From contig NZ_SUPW01000005.1 in NCBI RefSeq assembly GCF_013337285.1, positions 1 to 64,000 of the forward strand: a DNA stretch of 64,000 bases. Reading direction: 5' to 3'. Origin of the DNA: Agrobacterium tumefaciens (GTDB lineage: Bacteria > Pseudomonadota > Alphaproteobacteria > Rhizobiales > Rhizobiaceae). The notes beneath the pieces were generated by a model. The model was not told the origin of the DNA and did not search any database. It was given only the letters and a program-made list of their open reading frames with translations. Position 1 is the first letter of the stretch. Every line of letters starts with the position of its first letter. A program made the translations under genes and the position numbers. This document shows positions 35,429 through 44,013 of this stretch, piece by piece.

Positions 35429-37123
35429 ATGATCCGTTTCTTTTCGGAAACCAACTTAAGACAGGCCCGGATTTTATCCGGTCTCATCATATTTGCTTTT
35501 GTATTTTCCCATCTTTTCAATCACTCCCTTGCACTCATCTCGATCGACACCGCCGAACGGGCGCGAAAATGGTTCAGCCTGATCTGGCTCAATCCCGTCA
35601 GCAGCCTGCTTTTTTATGGTTCGGTTCTGGTGCATGTCTGTCTTGTCCTGCGCTCGCTTTATCTGCGCAGAACATTGCGCATGCCGTTGCGCGAAGCGCT
35701 TCAGCTCATTTTCGGCCTGTCGATCCCGTTTCTGATCATCGGCCACGCCGTCAATATCCGCGTGTCGCATATGATTTATGGCATCGATGTCGGCTACTAC
35801 TCGGTCATCCGCAGGCTGTGGATCAACAACCCGATACAGGGCGCGTGGCAAAGCCTCGCCTTGATCGTGATCTGGGTGCATGGATGCATCGGCCTGTATT
35901 TCTGGCTGCGTTACCGCGACTGGTATCCGCGTATAGCCGGGCTATTCATGACGGTGGCGGTGATGCTGCCGCTTCTTGCGCTGCTGGGCTTCAGCGATGC
36001 CGGCCGATGGCTGGCGGAGATCGACGAAAAATATGCGCTTCCTCCGGGACTCGTCGACAATACCGTTCAAAAAGACGAGCTACCGCTGCAACGGGAAATG
36101 GAGACGCAGATCAGGTTCATCACCGGAACGGTGGAAACGTCGTTTATCGGCGCGGTGATGCTGGTTTTTGTCCTGCGCGGCGTGCGCAGCTGGCGGCAAC
36201 GCTTGACGGCCATCGAAATCCGCTACGAACATGGCGCGCAGGCGCGTGTGCCTGCCGGGCTGAGCATTCTGGAGGCCAGCCGGCTTGCCGGCATACCGCA
36301 TTATTCCGTCTGCGGTGGCAAAGGGCGCTGCTCAACCTGTCGGGTCAAGGTTCTGGACAGCAAAGGTCCGCTTCCGCCGCCCGGAGACATCGAGCAGACC
36401 ACATTGCGGCGCATCCATGCCGATTCCGATGTGCGGCTCGGCTGTCAGCTACGCCCCACGAGCGATCTTGGTATCGCGCTCCTCGTTTCGCCGCCCCAGC
36501 AGAGCGATCTGCCGGTCGATACGCAGCTGGCCCGCCCCGGCCGGGAAGAGGAAATCGCCATCCTCTTTTGCGATCTGCGCAACTTCACCACGCTTTCCGA
36601 GGCGAAGCTGCCCTATGATGTCGTCTTCCTCCTGAACCGTTATTTCACCATCGTCGGCCAGGCTGTCGAGCACGCAGGCGGCCATCTCGACAAGTTCATT
36701 GGCGATGGCGCCATGGCCCTGTTCGGACTCGGAGAAAATGAGGAACATGCCTGCCGCAACGCGATGAAGGCAGCGGCCACCATATTGCGTGATATCGCAA
36801 TCTTAAACGAGGGGCTGGAAAAACAGTTCGCCGTCCGTCTGGAAGTCGTGGTCGGCATTCACGCCGGCCCAAGCATCGTCGGTGTCATGGGATATGGCGC
36901 CGCAAAAACCCTGACGGCTATCGGCGATACCGTCAATGTGGCAAGCCGGCTCGAATCCAAGGCCAAGGAAGTCGGCGCGGCCATCGTTGTTTCCGAACCG
37001 GCTCTTATTCAGGCAGGGCAGGATATCGCCGACCTTCGCAGCGAACAGATCTCCATTCGCGGACGGAACTCGCAGATGAAAGTTTTCCTCCTCTCGAAGG
37101 AAGAGAGTGAACGTTATCTATAG
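35429..37123 (+). CDS. Membrane class III adenylate/guanylate cyclase with a [2Fe-2S] ferredoxin domain
   Basis: This 564-aa protein has three parts. Residues 1-255 hold about six membrane helices with several His (28, 32, 69, 106, 114, 151), like SdhC-type cytochrome b anchors, so haem binding is possible. Residues 260-350 are a plant-type ferredoxin: Cys295, 301, 304 and 339 (C-x5-C-x2-C-x34-C). Residues 372-545 are a class III cyclase: metal Asp382 (AILFCDLRNF) and Asp426 (KFIGDGAMALFG), with AIGDTVNVASRLE near 498-510 supplying Asp500, Asn503 and Arg507. All catalytic residues are present. Redox control of cAMP or cGMP synthesis is the straightforward inference. It ends the cluster of ABC-like, cNMP-binding and MBL genes. 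Confidence 0.9.
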   Translation: MIRFFSETNLRQARILSGLIIFAFVFSHLFNHSLALISIDTAERARKWFSLIWLNPVSSLLFYGSVLVHVCLVLRSLYLRRTLRMPLREALQLIFGLSIPFLIIGHAVNIRVSHMIYGIDVGYYSVIRRLWINNPIQGAWQSLALIVIWVHGCIGLYFWLRYRDWYPRIAGLFMTVAVMLPLLALLGFSDAGRWLAEIDEKYALPPGLVDNTVQKDELPLQREMETQIRFITGTVETSFIGAVMLVFVLRGVRSWRQRLTAIEIRYEHGAQARVPAGLSILEASRLAGIPHYSVCGGKGRCSTCRVKVLDSKGPLPPPGDIEQTTLRRIHADSDVRLGCQLRPTSDLGIALLVSPPQQSDLPVDTQLARPGREEEIAILFCDLRNFTTLSEAKLPYDVVFLLNRYFTIVGQAVEHAGGHLDKFIGDGAMALFGLGENEEHACRNAMKAAATILRDIAILNEGLEKQFAVRLEVVVGIHAGPSIVGVMGYGAAKTLTAIGDTVNVASRLESKAKEVGAAIVVSEPALIQAGQDIADLRSEQISIRGRNSQMKVFLLSKEESERYL

Positions 37124-37157
37124 AAGGCCGAGGCGCTTGCTGTTTACCTGCGCAGGT

Positions 37158-37640
37158 TCAAATCTTGCGATAGAGAAAATAGCGGTCCGTCGGCACGCTT
37201 TTCGGCACCGGCAGCGGATTTAGCAGGGGATGATCCAGCGGCAGACCGCTGACGGCGACGCCGCCTTTCGCCAGCACGCCCGCGGCAAGATCCGGCAACC
37301 ACGTCAATGTAACCGCGTCCTTTTCCGGATAGCCCGTGCCGATATCGGCATGCACCATCGCCGCATCTGCACCGATGAAGGCGGGCGCGGTCTCCGAGAT
37401 TTCACCAATAACAAGATCCTCCGCCGCCGGAACGGAGGAGGCATGAGCTCCCATGGCCCTGTCGAAGGCGATGATACGACGGTTGGGAAACAGTTCCCGC
37501 AGGTGATTGAAAGTGCGTCCGTTTCCGAGACCGATTTCCATCAGCGCACCCTCTTCCGGCAGATCGAGATCGGCCGCGAGGTGGTTGAGAATATCCCGCT
37601 GCGCGGTCAACCGGCGAATAAAACTGTCCAGTCTGCTCAT
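37158..37640 (-). CDS. Class I SAM-dependent methyltransferase (small, unassigned)
   Basis: This 160-aa Rossmann-fold methyltransferase has motif I LMEIGLGNGRTFNHL (about 33-47), then an acidic strand end in RRIIAFDRAMG. It lacks an obvious substrate domain, so the substrate cannot be named. It starts 12 bp after the nucleotide-sugar dehydrogenase on the same strand and is probably co-transcribed with it, which hints at a role in glycan modification, though a general small-molecule role is equally possible. Confidence 0.78.
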   Translation of the reverse strand: MSRLDSFIRRLTAQRDILNHLAADLDLPEEGALMEIGLGNGRTFNHLRELFPNRRIIAFDRAMGAHASSVPAAEDLVIGEISETAPAFIGADAAMVHADIGTGYPEKDAVTLTWLPDLAAGVLAKGGVAVSGLPLDHPLLNPLPVPKSVPTDRYFLYRKI

Positions 37641-37652
37641 GGTCCGTCCGTA

Positions 37653-38993
37653 TCAGGCCTTGATGATGTGTTTTGCGGCAATATCTCGCCGCGCAAAGAC
37701 ATTTCGCGTATCGATGATCAGCGGCGCCCATTCACTGAGCGCGGTATAATCAACATTGTCATGGTCGGTCGCCACGAGAACGGCATCGAAAGCGCCGATC
37801 GTCTGCCTGTCCCACGGCACCGATTTCATACCCATCAGGTGGCTGTATTCGCGGGTTTTCGGAATTTCCGCCACATGCGGATCATAATAGGCCGCTTCGC
37901 CACCACGCTCCTGAATAAGCTCGATGAGTTTCAGCGAGGGGCTTTCGCGAATATCGGGCACATTTTTCTTGTAGGCGAGGCCGACGACAAGAACCTTCGA
38001 ACGGCTGAGCGCCTTTCCGGAATGAATGTCGAGCGCTTCCGCAACCCGCCCGACAACGTGGCGCGGCATGCCGGTGTTGATTTCCCCGGCAAGTTCGATG
38101 AACCGCGTCGGCAATTCATATTCGCGTGATTTCCAGGTGAGGTAGAATGGATCAATCGGTATGCAGTGGCCGCCGAGACCCGGACCGGGATAAAACGGCA
38201 TGAAACCGAAAGGCTTGGTTTTCGCCGCGTCGATCACTTCCCATATGTCGATGCCCATCGCCTCGTAAACGACCTTGAGTTCGTTGACGAGCGCGATATT
38301 GACGGCGCGGAAGACGTTTTCGGTGATTTTCACCGCCTCGGCCGTGGCGTTTGTCGAAACGGGCACGATCTTTTTGACCACCGATCCATAAAATGCGGCC
38401 ATCAGTTTTCCGGCCGCTTCGCCATCCCCGGCAACGACCTTCGGAATGGTCGAAGTCTCGAAATCGCGATTGCCGGGATCTTCCCGCTCGGGCGAAAAGC
38501 CGATGAAGAAATCGACACCGGAGACCAGCCCGCCGCTCTCCATAATGGTCTTCACCACCCCGTCAGTCGTGCCCGGATAGGTGGTCGATTCCAGCACAAC
38601 AAGCTGCCCCTTGCGCAGATAAGTGGTGATCTCCCGACAGGTCTTTTCGACATAGGATAAGTCCGGCTCGCGATATTTCGTCAGCGGCGTCGGCACACAA
38701 ATGGCGATCACGTCACATTCGGCCAGTCGGGCGAAATCGGCGGTGGCGACGAAGCCGTCATTCTGCCGCACACTCGCCAGCACCTCATCAGACACCGCCT
38801 CGATATAGCTGCGGCCCGCATCGATCGCGGTAATTTTACCGGGGTCGATATCGAATCCGACGACCTTGAACCCGGCCTTGGCCACCGTCATGGCCAGTGG
38901 CAGGCCGACATAGCCGAGGCCGATCACACCCGCCTTGGCGGTTTTGTTTTCGATGCTGGAAAGCAGGGTCTGGGAGACATCAGGAGAAGTCAA
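37653..38993 (-). CDS. Nucleotide-sugar 6-dehydrogenase (UDP-GlcNAc/ManNAc type)
   Basis: This enzyme oxidises a UDP-hexose(amine) to its uronate with two NAD+. It is 446 aa: the NAD motif is GVIGLGYVGLPLAMTVAKAG, the UDP-sugar dehydrogenase signature FSPEREDPGN lies mid-protein, and the catalytic cysteine is in GLGGHCIPIDP. The central and C-terminal domains are complete. The sequence style is closer to WecC/WbpA than to UDP-glucose dehydrogenase. The start is TTG, since an in-frame stop lies just upstream. The next gene, in the opposite direction, is a glycosyltransferase. It probably supplies an aminouronic acid for a surface glycan. Confidence 0.9.
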   Translation of the reverse strand: MTSPDVSQTLLSSIENKTAKAGVIGLGYVGLPLAMTVAKAGFKVVGFDIDPGKITAIDAGRSYIEAVSDEVLASVRQNDGFVATADFARLAECDVIAICVPTPLTKYREPDLSYVEKTCREITTYLRKGQLVVLESTTYPGTTDGVVKTIMESGGLVSGVDFFIGFSPEREDPGNRDFETSTIPKVVAGDGEAAGKLMAAFYGSVVKKIVPVSTNATAEAVKITENVFRAVNIALVNELKVVYEAMGIDIWEVIDAAKTKPFGFMPFYPGPGLGGHCIPIDPFYLTWKSREYELPTRFIELAGEINTGMPRHVVGRVAEALDIHSGKALSRSKVLVVGLAYKKNVPDIRESPSLKLIELIQERGGEAAYYDPHVAEIPKTREYSHLMGMKSVPWDRQTIGAFDAVLVATDHDNVDYTALSEWAPLIIDTRNVFARRDIAAKHIIKA

Positions 38994-39120
38994 AGCGTGT
39001 CACGCTCCGCGCATGTGCAAAAGATGCCTTTCAGTTGGGCAAGAATGGCCGGGCTGTCAAGGCTCGGCCCTTTCAAATTCCGGTTGACGCCGATGCGGCG
39101 GCCAACGCACAACCTTCGGC

Positions 39121-40218
39121 ATGAAGATCGCCTTTTATTCGCCGCTCAAATCACCCAACCATCCCGTTCCCTCTGGAGACCGGTTGATGGCCCGTCTGCT
39201 GATGCAGGCAATGACGATGGGCGGCCACGCGGTCTTCGTTGCTTCCGAACTGCGCAGCTTTTTGAAACAGGCGGATGACCCGGCACGAACCTCGCTCGTC
39301 GATGCGGCCGATCGCGAGATCGAAGCCATCGCTCAGCGCTGGCGACGGGAAGGCCCCCCGGACCTCTGGTTTTGTTATCATCCGTATTACAAAGCCCCGG
39401 ATTTACTCGGACCGGAACTCGCCAGACGGTTCGATATTCCCTACGTCACCGCCGAAGCCTCCTATTCGCCAAAGCGCAATGGAATGGGTTGGCAGGCGAT
39501 ACAGGATGAATTACTGGCCGCGTTGAATGCAGCCGCCGTGAATATCTGCTTCACGGCGCGGGATCGCGAAGGGCTTTTGCGCGCTTCCCCCACTCTGCAC
39601 TGGAAAATGTTGCCGCCCTTTATCGATGTCGGGACTTTTCTTGAAACTGCCCCACACCCAACGCCGGCAAGGCTCATCACCGTCGCCATGATGCGCTCGG
39701 GCGACAAGCTGACCAGCTATCGCGCCCTTTCAGAAGCACTCGCTTTGTTGCCGCAGGACCTCGACTGGACGCTGGATATCATTGGTGACGGGCCGGAACG
39801 CTCGGCTGTACAGACCATGTTCAGCGCATTTCCCGACAACCGTCTTGTCTGGCACGGCGAAAAAACCGCAACCGAGATCACAGCACTTCTTTCAAAAGCA
39901 TCCCTCTACGTCTGGCCCGGCCATGGCGAAGCCTATGGTCTTGCCTATCTGGAGGCACAGGCCGCCGGCCTGCCCGTGGTGGCCGAAAAAGTGGCCGGTG
40001 TTCCCGAAGTGGTAAAATCCGGCACCACCGGATTACTGACACCGGAAAATGATACAGCCGCCTATGCCGACGCGATCAAAAGCCTGCTCGGCAATGACAG
40101 GCAGCGCGAAAAACTGGCAAAAGCGGCCCGCCAGTTCGTCGTCAATCAACGATCTCTGGAAAACGCCGCAACAGAGCTGAATAATATCCTGCTGCAAGCA
40201 AAGGCGCGAAGATCATGA
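39121..40218 (+). CDS. Glycosyltransferase family 4 protein
   Basis: This 365-aa GT-B enzyme begins MKIAFYSPLKSPNHPVPSGD, the N-terminal sugar-acceptor domain, and has the GT4 C-terminal signature GHGEAYGLAYLEAQAAGLPV, with the EX7E glutamates, followed by GVPEVVKSGTTGLL. It has no membrane segment. Its stop overlaps the next gene (ATGA), a deacetylase-like protein. It probably adds a sugar to a lipid- or oligosaccharide-linked acceptor; donor and acceptor are unknown. Confidence 0.88.
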   Translation: MKIAFYSPLKSPNHPVPSGDRLMARLLMQAMTMGGHAVFVASELRSFLKQADDPARTSLVDAADREIEAIAQRWRREGPPDLWFCYHPYYKAPDLLGPELARRFDIPYVTAEASYSPKRNGMGWQAIQDELLAALNAAAVNICFTARDREGLLRASPTLHWKMLPPFIDVGTFLETAPHPTPARLITVAMMRSGDKLTSYRALSEALALLPQDLDWTLDIIGDGPERSAVQTMFSAFPDNRLVWHGEKTATEITALLSKASLYVWPGHGEAYGLAYLEAQAAGLPVVAEKVAGVPEVVKSGTTGLLTPENDTAAYADAIKSLLGNDRQREKLAKAARQFVVNQRSLENAATELNNILLQAKARRS

Positions 40219-40958
40219 GTGTGGAAAAACTCGTTGCAGCACTGGACGAATGCGGCCGGCGCGGCATGACCGCCGATCTATGGCTCCGGGACGACGACGC
40301 CGTGGAGCCGACACCCGCGCTTGATACGCTGCTTGATCTCTGCCGCAGCTTTGCCGTTCCGATCACCCTCGCGGTCATTCCCGAGATGACGACGAACAGG
40401 CTCGCGCAATATCTGGATGCGTCAGATATTGCCCATGTGGCCGTGCATGGCTGGTCACACACGAATTATGCCGGAAACAGCGAAAAGAAACAGGAACTCG
40501 GCGCTCACCGGGAGCTTTCCCTCGTTCTCGACGAATTGCAATCCGGACTGGATAAGCTCCATGACCTGCATGGCAGCCGTCTCGTGCCGATGCTCGTGCC
40601 GCCATGGAACCGCGTGGATGCCAGCATCGTGAAAGAGTTGGCAGGCATCGGCTATCGCGCCCTGTCCGTTTTCGGCCCGGAGAAAAACACCCTGCCGCCG
40701 CGTCTGAATACCCATGTCGACGTAATCGACTGGCACGGCAGCCGGGGCGGCCGCGATGACGACATCCTTTTCGCCGAAACCGCCACACGAATTCTGAAGA
40801 CCGCCGAAGACGGCGGCACGACCGGCATCCTCACCCATCATCTCGTGCATGATGAGAATGTCTGGCGGTTTCTGCGGCGGCTTTTCGAGGTGACCTCGAA
40901 CCATCCTGCCGGCCGCTGGCGCTCCTCGGCGAATATCGTCAACGAAATCTCACCATGA
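40215..40958 (+). CDS. Polysaccharide deacetylase-like (NodB-homology) protein
   Basis: This 247-aa protein has the carbohydrate esterase 4-like barrel: WLRDDDAVEP (about 24-33, the Asp pair that includes the catalytic base and a metal ligand), VHGWSHTNYA (metal-binding His pair), LVPPWNRVDAS and GILTHHLVHD. It has no signal peptide, so it would act in the cytosol. Overlap with the GT4 gene suggests the two modify the same glycan. Its 3' end overlaps the convergent gene at 40950 by 9 bp. The substrate is not known. Confidence 0.82.
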   Translation: MSVEKLVAALDECGRRGMTADLWLRDDDAVEPTPALDTLLDLCRSFAVPITLAVIPEMTTNRLAQYLDASDIAHVAVHGWSHTNYAGNSEKKQELGAHRELSLVLDELQSGLDKLHDLHGSRLVPMLVPPWNRVDASIVKELAGIGYRALSVFGPEKNTLPPRLNTHVDVIDWHGSRGGRDDDILFAETATRILKTAEDGGTTGILTHHLVHDENVWRFLRRLFEVTSNHPAGRWRSSANIVNEISP

Positions 40959-41909
40959 CTTCCAGGCGATCAGCAAACCATCCTTGTCGCCGAGTTGCTG
41001 CCGGAGCGCTTCGACCGCCGCAAACGGCGTGCGATCGGCAAGCGACGCCGCAACAAATGCCGCCGGCGCGAGGCTGATGCTTCCCGCCCGGGCGATGACG
41101 GTAAAGATCAGCGGTCCGGTGGACCACCAGGCGGGTGCACGCGGCATTTCTTCGAGAATACCGGGAAACACCTCCAGCATCCTGCGAAAGACCGGATGTC
41201 CAGCCGGAGCGGCAATAAAGGAATTGGCAAGCAGCATGCTGCCCTGACCCGTATCACGCGGCGTCTTTTCATCGAACGCCGTCAATCCGGCCAAGGGCAG
41301 GAAAGCGTCGAAACTCACATCGTCCCGCGCCGGATACCAGTCACAATCGAGATAGATGCCGCCAAAACGCTCCAGCACGATATAACGGGCCACATCCACC
41401 GCGCCCGGATAATCACCCTGCTCCAGCATGGTTTTAAAGACAGCGTCTGCAAACACGCCTTCCCGCTCAAGATCAACCTCCCGCCAGAGACGATAGTCGT
41501 ATCCATGTCTTGCAGCATGGGCGGCCCAGGCTTTCACCGATACCGGCAGCGCTCTTTCGCCGATCCATATCTGGTGAATGATCCTCGGCACATCCTCCCT
41601 GCTTTTGAGATTGATCGTGTGGCGCTCTTCCGGCGAAAACTGTGCATATTTTGCCAGAACCTGCGGCGGCGGCACGAGCGTATATTGGTAACCGATTTTG
41701 GCAACCATATCGCCTTCGGCCTTGGCGAGACGCAGCCGCGCTGCATGCAGCCGGCGCGGCAGACCGAGCACCGTCTGCTCGCCCATCATGTAACCGTCTT
41801 TTGCTGCAACCAAAGATAGGAGAAGCGCCTGGGCTTCCGCATATTGGCCGTCATTTTGCAACTGTCGGGCTTTCTCCAGCTGCGCGTCATAATATTTCTT
41901 GTCGGACAT
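40950..41909 (-). CDS. GT32-like (OCH1/capsular type) glycosyltransferase
   Basis: This 319-aa protein has an N-terminal helical, tetratricopeptide-like segment (about 1-60, ARQLQNDGQYAEAQALLLSL), then the GT32 domain: VPRIIHQIWIGERALP and DVARYIVLERFGGIYLDCD, whose DCD is the metal-binding DxD. Relatives transfer hexoses in capsule or yeast mannan synthesis. It has no signal peptide or membrane anchor. It is monocistronic on the minus strand between two plus-strand gene groups. Confidence 0.85.
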   Translation of the reverse strand: MSDKKYYDAQLEKARQLQNDGQYAEAQALLLSLVAAKDGYMMGEQTVLGLPRRLHAARLRLAKAEGDMVAKIGYQYTLVPPPQVLAKYAQFSPEERHTINLKSREDVPRIIHQIWIGERALPVSVKAWAAHAARHGYDYRLWREVDLEREGVFADAVFKTMLEQGDYPGAVDVARYIVLERFGGIYLDCDWYPARDDVSFDAFLPLAGLTAFDEKTPRDTGQGSMLLANSFIAAPAGHPVFRRMLEVFPGILEEMPRAPAWWSTGPLIFTVIARAGSISLAPAAFVAASLADRTPFAAVEALRQQLGDKDGLLIAWKSW

Positions 41910-42120
41910 GGATCCTCATCCAGAAACGCTCGTTAACATATCGCTAAACACGAGCCATGAGGCAAGCCGTAGCGTTTAGGAAGCCGGCTTTGAATTCGTT
42001 AAACAATTCGATGTTTCAGAAGCATAGACAGACAACAAACCCTGCGATAACGTACCTTTAAGCCCTCCTGAGCAAATTGTCACAAGGCAACGATAAAGAG
42101 ACGGCAAGGAACCCTTTGGC

Positions 42121-44013
42121 ATGAGCGCAGGCGCAGATTTGCTCCGTATTGAAAACCTGCGGGTCTCGTTTTCTCTTATGGGCGGCACGATTGAAGCCGT
42201 GAGGGGCACCAGCCTTCGCATTCTTCCCGGAAAAGTCACTGCACTTGTGGGAGAATCCGGCTCCGGAAAATCCGTCATCGGCCAGACGATCATGGGCATC
42301 CATCCTAAGACGGCGCGGGTGAACGGCCGCGTGCTTTTCACCGATCCTGAAAATGCCGCAGCCGGTCCTGTCGATCTGCTGCAACTGCCGAAAGACGGCC
42401 GGGAAATCCGCTCCATACGCGGCAATCGCGTCGGGCTTATTTTTCAGGAACCCATGACCTCCTTTTCGCCGCTACACACTGTCGGCAATCAGATAGACGA
42501 GGCGCTGCGCATCCACAGCATCCTGTCGCCGGCTGAGCGCGCGGAAAAAATGTATGAGACGCTCGACCTCGTAGGGTTCCCCGACCCGAAAAAGGTCGTG
42601 AACATGTATCCCTTCGAGCTGTCAGGCGGTATGCGCCAGCGCGCCATGATCGCCATGGCGCTGATCTGTCGCCCGGCTCTTCTGATCGCCGACGAGCCGA
42701 CGACGGCGCTGGACGTGACCATCCAGGCACAAATCCTTAAGCTACTGCGCGATCTGCAGAGCCGGCTGAATATGAGCATGCTGCTCATCACCCACGATCT
42801 CGGCGTCGTCGCAAACATCGCCGACGAAGTTGCTGTGATCTATCAGGGCGAGATCATGGAGGCCGGAACTGTCGACGAGATCTTCAAGTCGCCAAGCCAC
42901 CCTTATCTCAAAGGCCTGATGAACGCCGTGCCGCATTTCGACATGAAGCCCGGTGAGAGGCTGAAGGCGCTGCGCGAAATCAAGGTCGATCATGAAAGCC
43001 TCGTCGGCAAGAAAAACGCCGCCGTGAATAAAACCCCCGGCCCGCTTCTGACCGTAGACAATATCAGCAAGACCTTCACCACCCGCAAGTCCAGCTGGTT
43101 CAGCAAAGGCGACGCCAACGCCACCAAGGCGGTCAACAGCGTCAGTTTTGAAATCCGCCGGGGCGAATGCCTCGGGCTGGTGGGCGAAAGCGGCAGCGGC
43201 AAAACCACCGTCAGCAAGATCCTCATGCGCGCCGTTCGTCCGGATGAAGGCTCCGTCACATTTCACCGTCCGCAGGGCAACATCGATGTGCTCAACGCCA
43301 AAGACGGCGACCTCAAGGAACTGCGCTCGAAAATACAGATGGTCTTTCAGGACCCGATCTCCTCGCTGTCGCCACGCATGACCGTGGGCAACATCCTGAG
43401 CGAGCCGCTGGAAATCCATGGACGCGGCGACGCGAAATACCGCGCCGAGAAAGTCCGCAATCTCGTCAAGGCCATCGGCCTTGGAGAAAGCGCGCTGAAC
43501 CGCTACCCGCACAGTTTCTCGGGCGGGCAAAGGCAGCGTATCGGCATTGCCAGAGCCTTGGCGCTCGGTCCCGAACTGCTGATTTGTGACGAACCCGTTT
43601 CCGCGCTCGATGTCTCGGTTCAGGCGCAAATTCTCAACCTGCTCAAGGATTTGCAGAAAGACCTCGGGCTTACCTACCTCTTCATCTCGCACAATCTGGC
43701 GGTGGTTGATTATATGGCTGACCGCGTGGCCGTAATGTGTGAGGGCCGCATCGTTGAGCTGGCACCGCGGGAAATCATGATGCGCTCCCCCGTGCATCCC
43801 TACACGAAATCGCTGCTGGCGGCTGTGCCCTTTCCCGACCTCGACCGGCCGCTGGATTTCCGCACCATTGGCAAGATCAGCGCGACAGGCAAATTCGACT
43901 GGGGCAAACAGTTCCGTGATGAGGGTGATGGCGACATGATTTCCGCCGATCTGGGCGACGGCCATTTCGTTCTTGCAAACGGCAACGTCGACATCCGGGA
44001 GCTCCGCCCTTGA
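42121..44013 (+). CDS. Oligopeptide-type ABC importer, fused double ATPase (DppD-DppF type)
   Basis: This 630-aa protein has two complete ABC domains: Walker A GESGSGKS and GESGSGKT, signatures LSGGMRQR and FSGGQRQR, Walker B LLIADEP and LLICDEP. Each is followed by the oligopeptide-transporter C-terminal extension ([13 protein letters not shown]). It powers a dipeptide/oligopeptide/nickel-class importer. It opens a tight operon with the binding protein (4-base TTGA overlap) and two permeases; having the ATPase gene first is less common than binding protein first. AAGGAA precedes the ATG. Confidence 0.93.
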   Translation: MSAGADLLRIENLRVSFSLMGGTIEAVRGTSLRILPGKVTALVGESGSGKSVIGQTIMGIHPKTARVNGRVLFTDPENAAAGPVDLLQLPKDGREIRSIRGNRVGLIFQEPMTSFSPLHTVGNQIDEALRIHSILSPAERAEKMYETLDLVGFPDPKKVVNMYPFELSGGMRQRAMIAMALICRPALLIADEPTTALDVTIQAQILKLLRDLQSRLNMSMLLITHDLGVVANIADEVAVIYQGEIMEAGTVDEIFKSPSHPYLKGLMNAVPHFDMKPGERLKALREIKVDHESLVGKKNAAVNKTPGPLLTVDNISKTFTTRKSSWFSKGDANATKAVNSVSFEIRRGECLGLVGESGSGKTTVSKILMRAVRPDEGSVTFHRPQGNIDVLNAKDGDLKELRSKIQMVFQDPISSLSPRMTVGNILSEPLEIHGRGDAKYRAEKVRNLVKAIGLGESALNRYPHSFSGGQRQRIGIARALALGPELLICDEPVSALDVSVQAQILNLLKDLQKDLGLTYLFISHNLAVVDYMADRVAVMCEGRIVELAPREIMMRSPVHPYTKSLLAAVPFPDLDRPLDFRTIGKISATGKFDWGKQFRDEGDGDMISADLGDGHFVLANGNVDIRELRP

